Below are positions 59,201 to 64,000 of a DNA stretch of 64,000 bases, piece by piece. The DNA lies in NCBI GenBank assembly GCA_036245525.1, contig BTPG01000002.1:166925501-166989500 (forward strand), read 5' to 3'. The notes below the pieces were generated by a model, which was not told where the DNA came from, searched no databases, and saw nothing but the letters and a program-made list of their open reading frames with translations. Origin of the DNA: Semisulcospira habei. Taxonomy: Eukaryota; Mollusca; Gastropoda; Semisulcospiridae. Position 1 is the first letter of the stretch. Each line of letters opens with the position of its first letter. The position numbers were made by a program, and so were the translations under genes.

Positions 59201-62199
59201 AACTAACTAACCCCCACCATGAACCCAAAATCCATTAAGTGATACGTACTGTAGGCATGCTAACCCTTATGCATGCAAGTGTGTTTCACTGGGAAAAGTA
59301 GCGTATTTGTGTTATGGCTGTGGGAACTTTGTCAATTTCACAATAAATTCTCGTTTTCGTACATCAACAAATTCCCGTTCTCTTTATTTTCACCATGACC
59401 TGCTACACAAGTGCAAGTCGTAATGTTGTCATGTTTGGTATCAGTGTGTAGGTGAGAATTTCAACATTTGAACGATGTTGCTTTCACAACAGTCACTTTA
59501 GGCAGAGATGTGTTATGAATACAAATGTGTAGGTAGTTGTTATAGCGGCAGAGAGCCGGTCACGCCGTGTACCGCTCAGTAGTGCGATATAAATAGAATG
59601 AGCGGGCGAGAGTGGAACTCGCGGCAGCCTTATCTCTCTGGCAGCTGGAAGTGAACTAAGTGTCGGCTATGGTAAAGGCGTGGCCCCCACTCTTCGGAAG
59701 GCGCCCCCGCTACGGCCCGTGATGCGCAGACGTAGCCCTCGGCACAGAACAAGTACATCTCAGCCCCGTCCTTTACATGGAGACAGCCGTCAGTCTGGCT
59801 GGTCCTCTCCACGTCCCCGTGCACCCCGCCTCCTGACGGTTCCTGCGCTTCACCTCCGACGGCGTGGTCTACCAGTTTCGGGCCCTTCCGTTCGGCCTCA
59901 ACCTCAGCCCTTGGGTCTTCACCTGCATCATGAACGCCATCGTTGCCAAGGCCAGTCAGTCCGACCTCGACCTATTTGGACGACCTCCTTCTGAGGAACC
60001 CACTCTAGTGTCAGCCAGGGATGCGCTTCTCCTGTTGTTGATGCGGCTGGGCTTCCTGGTCAACGCAGACAAGTCGGACCTCACACCTTCCCGCCGGTTT
60101 GTACTCCTCGGCATGGACTTTGCGACCGACCTCAACCGGGTGAGACTTCCGGAGCTTCAGATACAGACGCTGGCCGCCCTGGCCCGCCGGGTGGCCCAAG
60201 AGGATGCATTGCAGTTCCCGCAAGAGTTGGCTCCAGCTCCTCAGCCTGATGAATGCAGCGGTGAACCTCCTGCCACTTGGTTGTCTTCCTCCCGGCCTCT
60301 CCAGCTGCATCTCCTTCTCCTCGGGCGTCCGTCCCCCGGTACCTGTTCCTCAGATGCTTCATCCCCATCTGCAATGCTGGACGGACCCTTCATGGCTCGC
60401 TTCATGATTTCCTCTCGCCTCACCCCCACCCCAGCTTTTGCTCTGCGTGGATGCAAGTTTTGCCGGCGTGGTGTGCACTCGTGCTCCCGAGTTTTCTCAT
60501 GACGGCAGGCCGTTGGCCTCCGGACCTAGCGGCCAGACACTTCATCTGGTTGGAACTGAATGCAGTTTGGCAAGTGCTCCTCGCATGGGAGCCCCGCCTC
60601 CGTTCCCAGGAGCTCCTCGTCCTCTCGGACTACTCCACGGTCGTTTCCTACATCCAGAAGCAGGGCGGATCCCCTGTATACTCCTCTAATAGGTCCTGCG
60701 TTGGGGCGAAGACCGAGGCATCTTCCTCCGTGCACGACACACCCCTAGACACCTGAACGTCCTGGCCGACTTCCTCTCGCGGCACGACCAGCTTCTCCAC
60801 ACGGAATGGACCCTGCGACCGCACATCTTTCGGATGATCTGCGCTCTCTGGGAGACGCCCATGGTCAACCTCTTCGCCACGAGGTGGAATCGCCCACTCC
60901 CCCTCTTTGTCTCCCCGATTCCAGACCCCCTGGCATGGGCTGTCAACGCACGTTCCATTCCGTGGGACGGTCTCATCGCTTACACGTATCCCCCGACGAC
61001 GTTAGTCCCCAAAGTCCTGCTCAAGCTCTAGGGATGCAATGCGGTGCTGTTACTGGTGGCCCCGTTCTCTTGGAACAGATCCTGGACCACCGACCTGCTC
61101 AGTCTTGCCATGGGACCCCCCCCCCCCCCCACCTGCTGCTCCCCACCCCGAGCGTGTTGCTCAAACAGCCTTGCCAGTGGCTGTTCCACCCGTGCCCAGA
61201 GCGACTTCTCCTGCACGTCTGGAGATTGTGTGGCAAGCCCTCGCCGCAAGCGGCTTCTCAAGTGCAGCAGTGAACACGATCGCTACAGCCTGCAGACCCT
61301 CGACCAGACGAGTCTACGAGGGAAAGTGGCGAGTACTACGGTCGTGTGAAGACCAACAGCTCTCTCCCACTGATCTGACTACCCCTCACACAACAGGTTC
61401 TTAGGCTAAATTGCTTAAGCTAGTAACACTTCCATAAAGTAATGTCATCGGTAAGTATTTTTCGAAAAAATACATTAGAGAAAAATTCATATTTCAAGGT
61501 TGGTGTCAAAATAGCTTGGCACCTAGAGGAGCCAAGCTATTCTGACACCAACCTTGAAATATCATGGTCGATGCACATCCTGTCTTAGACTTTCAGGACT
61601 TTATGGGTGAAATAAATCGGGAATGAACACCTCACATCTCATTTTCATGTTAAAACTGCTAATAGTTTAGTCAGGGTTTTTTACACCTAGTTAATAGAAG
61701 ATGAATTTCTTATAAAGCTGCTCCTTTGCAGCTGTTGACCATCTTTTTCTTACAAAGCTGCTCCGTTGCAGCTGTGTTCATGGGTTGTCCATTCCCAGGA
61801 TCACCCAACAGGGAGAGAGAATTGCATGTATGGCTGCTTTTAATTACCCTACACTGTTGGTGGTCACACTTAAAATATTTTATCCAGAGAATGCAAGTTG
61901 TTATTCTGGGAGCTTGCCGTAACTGAAGACAATCCCCAAATAGCAATGCCATAACAACAGTTACTGAAGCCTTAGAGGTTTTGGCTAGTCAGCTGACAAA
62001 TAGCAGCCTCTGTCAAAGGCAACCTCCATTTCTGTCTCTTGGCCGGCAAGTGCATAGGAGTGATTCACACCAGTTGTTTGATCTTTCAGGTGATGAAGAA
62101 AATATTGACAAGTTGAACCGTCGTCTGGTCAAAGTGACGAAACAGCACAACGATGACTGCAAACAACTGCTGAAACTGATGGGCGTACCATATGTTGAG
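35143..62199 (+). CDS. FEN1: FEN1 flap endonuclease 1, exons 1-5, 3' part outside window
   Basis: This is the structure-specific 5' nuclease that removes flaps during Okazaki-fragment maturation and long-patch base excision repair, working with PCNA in the nucleus. Five exons join in one open frame with consistent phases. The frame opens [20 protein letters not shown], and the [19 protein letters not shown] block contains a catalytic Asp (Asp34 equivalent). [19 protein letters not shown] follows, and [14 protein letters not shown] carries the Asp86 equivalent. The arch helices end [14 protein letters not shown]...LMGVPY. The Glu158/160 region, the rest of the nuclease core and the PIP box lie beyond base 64000. 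Intron 4 is 24.8 kb because of nested transposons. I am very sure of the identity. Confidence 0.95.
35393..35495 (+). CDS. FEN1: FEN1 exon 2
   Basis: The exon has 103 nt with acceptor TTTCAG and donor GTAACT. It codes [20 protein letters not shown] and then [13 protein letters not shown]. The Asp in AIDAS is a metal ligand of the nuclease. Confidence 0.95.
35618..36053. mobile_element. hAT-like MITE in FEN1 intron 2
   Basis: The block begins GGGGTTCAAAATAC and ends GTTATTTCGAACCCTG, an inverted repeat of the CAGGGTTCGAAAT type. GGGGCCC and GGGCCC segments lie inside each end. It is 436 bp with no ORF. A clear 8-bp duplication is not visible. Confidence 0.65.
36101..36207. repeat. AGCTTGGCGCC-family hairpin in FEN1 intron 2
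   Basis: The arms start ATGGATTGACCATGATAATC and end in its imperfect complement, with GGTAGTGCCAGAT and AGCTTGGCGCC inside. It is related to hairpins at 12813, 13565, 14607, 36548 and 61491. Confidence 0.8.
36397..36499 (+). CDS. FEN1: FEN1 exon 3
   Basis: The exon has 103 nt with acceptor ATTTCAG and donor GTATGC. It codes [20 protein letters not shown] and then [15 protein letters not shown]. The Asp in VFDGKPP is a metal ligand. Confidence 0.95.
36548..36652. repeat. AGCTTGGCGCC-family hairpin in FEN1 intron 3
   Basis: The arms start AGATGGATCGACCATGATAA and end in its imperfect complement. It is flanked by the same CTGCAGCA/TGCAACT context as other copies. Confidence 0.8.
37073..37160. 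repeat. 88-bp spacerless palindrome in FEN1 intron 3
   Basis: AACCCTTTGCGTGTCGGTAG begins a palindrome centred on CCTGCAGG at 37116/37117, with no spacer. Only one of 44 pairs mismatches (G at 37094 against T at 37139), which would still pair as G:U in RNA. It ends 59 bp before FEN1 exon 4. Confidence 0.92.
37220..37283 (+). CDS. FEN1: FEN1 exon 4
   Basis: The exon has 64 nt with acceptor TGACAG and donor GTATAC. It codes the charged helix [20 protein letters not shown], typical of the segment just before the helical arch. Confidence 0.92.
38237..38244 (+). other. DIRS-A gag start codon exon end (ATGGCAAG before GTAAGG)
   Basis: ATG GCA AG precedes a donor GTAAGG at 38245. The matching acceptor is GTTGCAG at 49534-49540, giving Met-Ala-Arg-Asn-Ser-Thr-Cys in frame with the gag Cys-rich region. 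RTE-2 now sits inside this leader intron. Confidence 0.65.
38678..38690. repeat. Left target-site duplication of RTE-2
   Basis: TTCGGCTGCCTCC here matches TTCGGCTTCCTCC at 49188-49200 with one difference. Confidence 0.88.
39018..39874 (-). mobile_element. Solo LTR-like insertion in RTE-2
   Basis: An 857-bp block interrupts RTE-2, with RTE-1 as the empty-site reference. It begins TGTTGCG and ends CGTAACA, the TG...CA ends of an LTR. CTG is repeated on both sides (39015-39017 and 39875-39877). On the minus strand an ATTGGTTG box near 39430 precedes TATAAAAG near 39388, which suggests a minus-strand LTR promoter. There is no coding sequence. Strand is an inference. Confidence 0.7.
40379..41200 (+). 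repeat. Leader exon-intron unit repeated three times in DIRS-B3
   Basis: Units of about 272 bp start at 40379, 40654 and 40925. Each has CCATG, an AG/GT donor (introns 40389-40572, 40666-40845, 40939-41118) and a TGCAG acceptor. The first two start codons are intact (ATG GAC AG, ATG GAA AG); the third is followed by TAA. The same triplication lies in DIRS-B1 (about 10600-11600). Confidence 0.8.
41395..42470 (+). repeat. Tandem array of about 115-bp units in DIRS-B3
   Basis: About nine degenerate units share CCCGCTGACTCCTCCGGCGA, CTACGTGCCCCCCTCC and GGGCACCGCGACC. An A tract of about 20 bases followed by GAAGAAGTTG lies inside one unit near 41731-41760. The array takes the place of gag. Frames through it are broken. 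Confidence 0.85.
43100..45840 (+). pseudogene. DIRS-B3 pol remnants (RT, RNase H, tyrosine recombinase)
   Basis: Homology to DIRS-E and DIRS-D pol is visible but scattered over frames. The YLDD region reads LVDLLLRYQ near 43550. [18 protein letters not shown] and LFATKW...PLAWAVDAL lie near 44420-44560. Recombinase box [20 protein letters not shown] is near 45205, box [16 protein letters not shown] near 45595-45640, and [17 protein letters not shown] near 45705. Catalytic recombinase residues R, H, R and Y are all present but not in one frame. Confidence 0.78.
45913..46010. repeat. Internal complementary region of DIRS-B3
   Basis: 45913-45955 is the complement of the left end 39945-39987 (43 bp). 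45956-46010 is the complement of the right end 46235-46289 (55 bp). They are joined exactly at the predicted circle junction. Confidence 0.9.
46290..48914 (-). pseudogene. RTE-2 endonuclease-RT, multiply broken
   Basis: 48914-48222 keeps the endonuclease ([32 protein letters not shown]), then a frameshift; 48331-48050 continues with ASDHHLL. 46905-46453 carries RT motifs [14 protein letters not shown] and FADDFALLS. The 31-bp insertion at 46493-46523, several small deletions and DIRS-B3 break the rest. It is clearly older than RTE-1, or less constrained. Confidence 0.85.
49541..50467 (+). pseudogene. DIRS-A gag, duplicated N-terminal part
   Basis: After the acceptor at 49540 the frame reads [20 protein letters not shown] and then [20 protein letters not shown], matching DIRS gag N-termini. 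A second, shifted copy near 50140-50250 reads [20 protein letters not shown]. Units with CCGCTCACTCCTACGG and related cores at about 49862, 50390, 50516 and 50802 resemble the DIRS-B array. All frames are broken. Confidence 0.6.
50939..51466. repeat. Left terminal inverted repeat of the RAG1-N-like transposon
   Basis: About 528 bp, matched in reverse by 59682-59225 plus 52810-52756, the right arm split by the LINE. Shared stretches include CTCGCCCGCTCATTCTATTT, TACACGGCGTGACCGG and TCACTGACAGGT. Confidence 0.82.
51479..51882. repeat. Direct duplication of the subterminal region
   Basis: This block repeats 51066-51474 in the same orientation with about 95% identity by eye and a 7-bp deletion. 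It lies between the left inverted repeat and the RAG1-N-like ORF. Confidence 0.82.
51978..52197 (-). pseudogene. Downstream remnant of the RAG1-N-like ORF
   Basis: In the shifted frame, after a TGA, the sequence reads [20 protein letters not shown] and then a Ser/Thr-rich tail to VSENVLNLK before GTATGT, a possible splice donor. No further exon is recognised before the subterminal repeat. Confidence 0.4.
52198..52593 (-). pseudogene. RAG1 N-terminal-like zinc-binding protein fragment
   Basis: The frame opens at 52593 and has 131 residues. C28-x2-C31 ([11 protein letters not shown]) is followed by a 38-residue helical stretch ([15 protein letters not shown]) and H70-x4-C75-x2-C78 ([17 protein letters not shown]). 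The order CRIC...H-x4-C-x2-C with a hydrophobic GI(N/D) helix between is that of the RAG1 N-terminal zinc region. About residue 90 the frame shifts. A second frame continues [20 protein letters not shown], then [10 protein letters not shown], like the next Cys pair and basic patch of RAG1. No RAG1 core or RAG2 is present. A ZAD-type zinc finger is the main alternative but lacks the His. Confidence 0.62.
52797..52810. repeat. Left target-site duplication of the I-group LINE
   Basis: CCCCCACCATGAAC is repeated exactly at 59211-59224. Confidence 0.92.
53456..54896 (+). pseudogene. LINE ORF1, gag-like with CCHC knuckles, one frameshift
   Basis: The start ATG is at 53456. The N-terminal half is charged, followed by an RRM-like stretch ([14 protein letters not shown]). 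The knuckles are [14 protein letters not shown] (CX2CX4HX4C), CARCTKPGH-(TAES)C split by the frameshift near 54132, and [15 protein letters not shown] (CX2CX3HX6C). The tail is Pro/Ser-rich to the stop at 54896. The frameshift looks like a loss of two bases. Confidence 0.88.
54899..58989 (+). pseudogene. LINE ORF2: endonuclease, RT, RNase H; open except for one insert
   Basis: Apart from the insert (with its duplicated target 398 bp), the frame is open for about 1,230 residues. The endonuclease has [31 protein letters not shown] and GSDHFPVVL. The RT has [50 protein letters not shown] and FVDDFAL. The RNase H has [33 protein letters not shown] and [10 protein letters not shown], giving the D, E, D and D residues. 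A C-terminal Cys/His stretch [18 protein letters not shown] follows. The insert at 57036-57422 breaks it just after the FVDD thumb region. Confidence 0.93.
57036..57422 (+). mobile_element. 387-bp 5'-truncated LINE 3'-end fragment in LINE ORF2
   Basis: TGTTTGTGTGC at 57025-57035 is repeated at 57423-57433, an 11-bp target duplication. The insert ends GGGACGTTAAGCAATGTAC followed by an AATC tail, a typical simple-repeat 3' end of a non-LTR element. It has no ORF of its own. The source family is not in this window. Confidence 0.85.
59690..60756 (+). pseudogene. DIRS-A RT and RNase H remnants
   Basis: The RT core reads [20 protein letters not shown] and [17 protein letters not shown]. The YLDDLLLR box (near 59968-59995) is one frame away. 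[20 protein letters not shown] follows. RNase H pieces [13 protein letters not shown] (near 60435) and [19 protein letters not shown] (near 60610-60670) lie in separate frames. Part of the RT N-terminus is deleted. Confidence 0.75.
60834..61404 (+). pseudogene. DIRS-A post-RNase H segment and recombinase N-terminus
   Basis: 60834-61031 reads [39 protein letters not shown] and [15 protein letters not shown], the segment that follows RNase H in DIRS elements. 61039-61404 reads [20 protein letters not shown] and [17 protein letters not shown], the recombinase N-terminus. The sequence then runs directly into the 3' terminal repeat, so the catalytic recombinase domain is gone. Confidence 0.72.
61491..62089. 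repeat. FEN1 intron 4 right end, with half of a host hairpin
   Basis: 61491-61570 is most of an AGCTTGGC-type hairpin whose first bases are left of DIRS-A (37505-37517). Around 61700-61770 a short stretch (AAAGCTGCTCC, TTGCAGCTGT) is duplicated. No gene is seen before exon 5. Confidence 0.7.
62090..62199 (+). CDS. FEN1: FEN1 exon 5
   Basis: The exon has 110 nt with acceptor CTTTCAG and donor GTGAGG. It codes [20 protein letters not shown] and then [16 protein letters not shown], the helical arch region that threads the flap. It joins exon 4 in phase across the 24.8-kb intron. Confidence 0.94.
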
Positions 62200-62524
62200 G
62201 TGAGGAATTGCATAGACAGTGCATTTTAGTAGTGGTACAATAGTAGAGAAATTCATCGCTTTCCTATTATTTTTGCATACGTTGGCAAATTTGTTAATGT
62301 ATGGGTAACAATCTTACGTCCTAAAAGTTGATTCAGCTTGTTCAAAATCCAAGAAATGCTGAATTTCAGCTTTTTTTTCTTCAGACGGGAGAGTCATTCA
62401 GCCATCATGTTTATCTGCAAGAGACATAAATTCTCATGAGCCCCTGCATTTGCAGGGGCTCATGAAAATGTATGCTCTTTTGGAATGAATGGTCATGGAT
62501 TATGCGACATAGTCTGTGGACCGT
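62200..62524. repeat. FEN1 intron 5 start with an ATGAGCCCC hairpin
   Basis: 62416-62480 is a palindrome (GAGACATAAATTCTCATGAG arm, loop region TGCATTTGCA) of the same family as 13221-13310. The rest is plain intron. Confidence 0.75.
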
Positions 62525-63226
62525 TTGTTTCCTCAAAAACATTACCGATGCCATTACTACAATGGAACAACCTGTAGCTTACATAATTTTAGCCCAAAAC
62601 TTACTATGCGTACCTTTATGGCCAGGGGAGGCCACCTAGGGGTGCCGTGATCTAGTACCCGAGGTAGCCTCCCTTCCCACCCCATATGGGTAACTGCCAG
62701 AGCAGCCAAGCCATTTTTTTCCTTTAGCTTGCAGCGTATAGACGTGCTTTAGCCCTCTGCAGTGTGCCTACGGCTGTGTATGGTTCTATGCTTGTGGGAA
62801 TTATCTGCGACTTGGACTTAGTTCCCGGCTGTGCATTCGCCTTGCCTTGGAACTTGGACTGTTTACTTGTGTGCCTTACTAGAGACTTTGCGCCTCTGTG
62901 ACTAACTTCGCCGGAACGAGCCTTGGTCCCCGGACGAGCCTGGCCGTGGAGCCAGGTTCTTAGCTCCACGTGGGGCACTGTGCTGCACCGGGTGTTCCGG
63001 CACTTTGAGACTTTCGCAGCGTGTGTTGTGCCTGGCTCGGAGCCGTCGCCTGGCGTTCAGTGTGCTCCTTCTTCGGGTGCCCCAGACAATTTCGCCTGTT
63101 TGGACTGCTGGGACTTTCGTCGTGGACCCGGCCTCCTTACCTGTCATGTGTGGTCCCCAGCCTCGTGGGCGCCTCTTCTTCTTTGTCTCAGGTTCTACCT
63201 CGCCCTGCCCTCTGCGAGAGGGCCAG

Positions 63227-63410
63227 GTAAGGTCTTGGTGTTTGCCAGCGCCCCGCGCCTTTGGTGCCGTGCGGCGGCTTCACTTTGGAATTTCGTTTGA
63301 AAGTGCTGAGCTCAAGGTTAAGGGTATTGCGGGGAGTGGTGCACGGTTAATTTCATCTCATGGCCTTCAGCTACGACCGGTCGCCTTGCAGTTTCACCTC
63401 TTTGTTGCAG
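63227..63410 (+). other. DIRS-C leader intron
   Basis: Donor GTAAGG and acceptor TTTGTTGCAG, 184 bp. The upstream exon end AGGGCCAG stands where other copies have ATGGCCAG, so the gag start codon appears mutated here. Confidence 0.7.
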
Positions 63411-63709
63411 TTGTCAAGTCCGCACCTGCACCCGCTGTGGTTATTTCCAGTGGCCGAGCGACACGCATGCGCTATGTCTCCCCTGCTCCGGTTGTGCTTC
63501 CGGACGCACCTGTGACGTCTGCGTGCCCTGGGTGGAGGAGCAGTGGGCTCAGCTTTGGAGTTTTTATTGGCGTGAAAGGGGATCGACGCCCTCACGCAGC
63601 CATGCGCTTGCATCGGCCCCAGACCCACAAAGACGCACCCGCGCTGCTGTTGGGGGACAGCATACTTTGGATCCCCCCTTGCGCACCCACTCTCTCGAGT
63701 CAGGTCCAT
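63411..63709 (+). pseudogene. DIRS-C gag N-terminus, Cys-rich
   Basis: The frame reads SCQVRTCTRCGYFQWPSDTH, ALCLPCSGCASGRTCDVC and VPWVEEQWAQLWSFYWRERG. It has the same Cys pairs and the WPSD-H and LW-FY-RER motifs as DIRS-E. It ends at a stop at 63709; the lost start codon and this stop suggest a dead copy. Confidence 0.7.
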
Positions 63710-64000
63710 AGCGAGTCCGCTCGCCCCGCTTTGCGGAAAACAAACAGCCTCCAGGCCTCGACGTTGGGGGACGTCTATCTCCCCCCTTGCGCACCAGCTC
63801 GCTCGAGCCTGGTCCGCAGCAAGCTAGCTCGCCCCGCCTTGCGGAACCCAAGCCTCACAAGATTAGAGACAGAAGTGGACGCCACGCCTCCCCGACGCCG
63901 GACCTTCGGCATCGTCGTACGGCTCCCGACACGCGACCCTGGGTTCCCGACCGACTGGACACAGCCCGCTCGCGACGCAGCCCACGCCCTCGTGCGTCCC

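Larger units (their letters stand above)
52811..59210 (+). mobile_element. Full-length I-group (Nimb-like) non-LTR retrotransposon
   Basis: The element is 6.4 kb including a 387-bp insert, with a 14-bp target duplication. It has a 645-bp 5' UTR, ORF1 (gag-like, three zinc knuckles), ORF2 (endonuclease, RT, RNase H) two bases after ORF1, and a short 3' UTR ending TTAAACCCAAATAACTAACT. An RNase H after the RT places it in the I group; the Nimb label is a guess. It sits in the right arm of the RAG1-N-like transposon. Confidence 0.9.
50939..59682 (-). mobile_element. TIR DNA transposon with RAG1-N-like ORF (N-RAG-TP-like)
   Basis: The element begins CACGGCTTTACCA and ends in the complement of CACGCCTTTACCA. 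It is flanked by GCCC at 50935-50938 and 59683-59686, a 4-bp target duplication inside DIRS-A. The inverted arms are about 0.5 kb. Between them, on the minus strand, lies a RAG1 N-terminal-like zinc domain (52198-52593). A LINE (52811-59210) is inserted in the right arm. No DDE transposase is seen, so this is a defective or partial element. N-RAG-TP elements with a RAG1-N-like protein are known from molluscs; this assignment is by motif. Confidence 0.75.
37518..61490 (+). mobile_element. DIRS-A, DIRS retrotransposon split into three parts
   Basis: This plus-strand element in FEN1 intron 4 has the edges TTGTTTCCTC (37518) and GAGAAAAATTCAT (61490). Its own sequence is 37518-38690, 49201-50938 and 59683-61490 (about 4.7 kb); the rest is RTE-2 and a TIR transposon with their own inserts. 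It holds the terminal repeat, leader with split start codon, gag, RT, RNase H and the first part of the tyrosine recombinase. It then jumps straight to the 3' repeat, so the recombinase catalytic part and the internal complementary region are deleted. It sits in one arm of a host hairpin (CCATGAT|ATTTCAAGG) without target duplication. Confidence 0.85.
62525..64000 (+). mobile_element. DIRS-C, 5' part of another DIRS element, running off the window
   Basis: TTGTTTCCTCAAAAACATTA begins the 5' terminal repeat in FEN1 intron 5. The leader ends AGAGGGCCAG at a GTAAGG donor, and gag follows after the acceptor at 63410. It has its own version of the repeat (TGCCATTACTACAATGGAAC), so it is a different subfamily from B. 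Confidence 0.85.

Overview
This is an animal nuclear DNA window, most likely from a mollusc and plausibly a gastropod. Only two host genes are visible, both conserved, intron-split and running off the window. DDX27 (DEAD-box rRNA-processing helicase) lies on the minus strand, with exons 1-8 between 34843 and 5143. FEN1 (flap endonuclease 1) lies on the plus strand, with exons 1-5 between 35143 and 62199. Their start codons are 299 bp apart and divergent, so they probably share one promoter. The mollusc guess rests on the repeat mix (DIRS, RTE, an I-group LINE and a RAG1-N-like transposon) and is an inference.

Almost everything else is nested transposable elements in the introns. DDX27 intron 8 holds DIRS-E (window edge to 4671). 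Intron 7 holds DIRS-B1 (6003-12009). Intron 4 holds DIRS-D (14904-30957), which is split by a 10-kb terminal-inverted-repeat insert (15276-25286) that itself contains DIRS-B2 (16574-20132) and an RTE retrotransposon (RTE-1, 21628-24928). Intron 1 holds a hAT-like element (33054-34404). FEN1 intron 2 holds a hAT-like MITE. FEN1 intron 4 (24.8 kb) is filled by DIRS-A (37518-61490). DIRS-A was invaded by RTE-2 (38691-49187, itself hit by a solo LTR and DIRS-B3) and by a DNA transposon (50939-59682) carrying a RAG1-N-like zinc domain. That transposon was invaded by an I-group LINE (52811-59210), which carries a 387-bp LINE fragment. FEN1 intron 5 holds the start of DIRS-C (62525 to the window end).

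The DIRS copies show the textbook tyrosine-recombinase retrotransposon plan: inverted terminal repeats, an internal complementary region equal to the circle junction, and no target-site duplication. They carry gag, RT, RNase H and tyrosine recombinase remnants. They also share a small leader intron that splits the gag start codon from the gag body. The three DIRS-B copies are nearly identical to each other, yet all carry the same broken pol, so this looks like a non-autonomous family moved in trans. Short spacer-poor palindromes of at least six families pepper the host introns, including an 88-bp palindrome with one G:T mismatch.

The most unusual item is the RAG1 N-terminal-like zinc domain inside the 50.9-59.7 kb transposon, which resembles the N-RAG-TP elements known from molluscs. 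No tRNA, rRNA or CRISPR array was seen.
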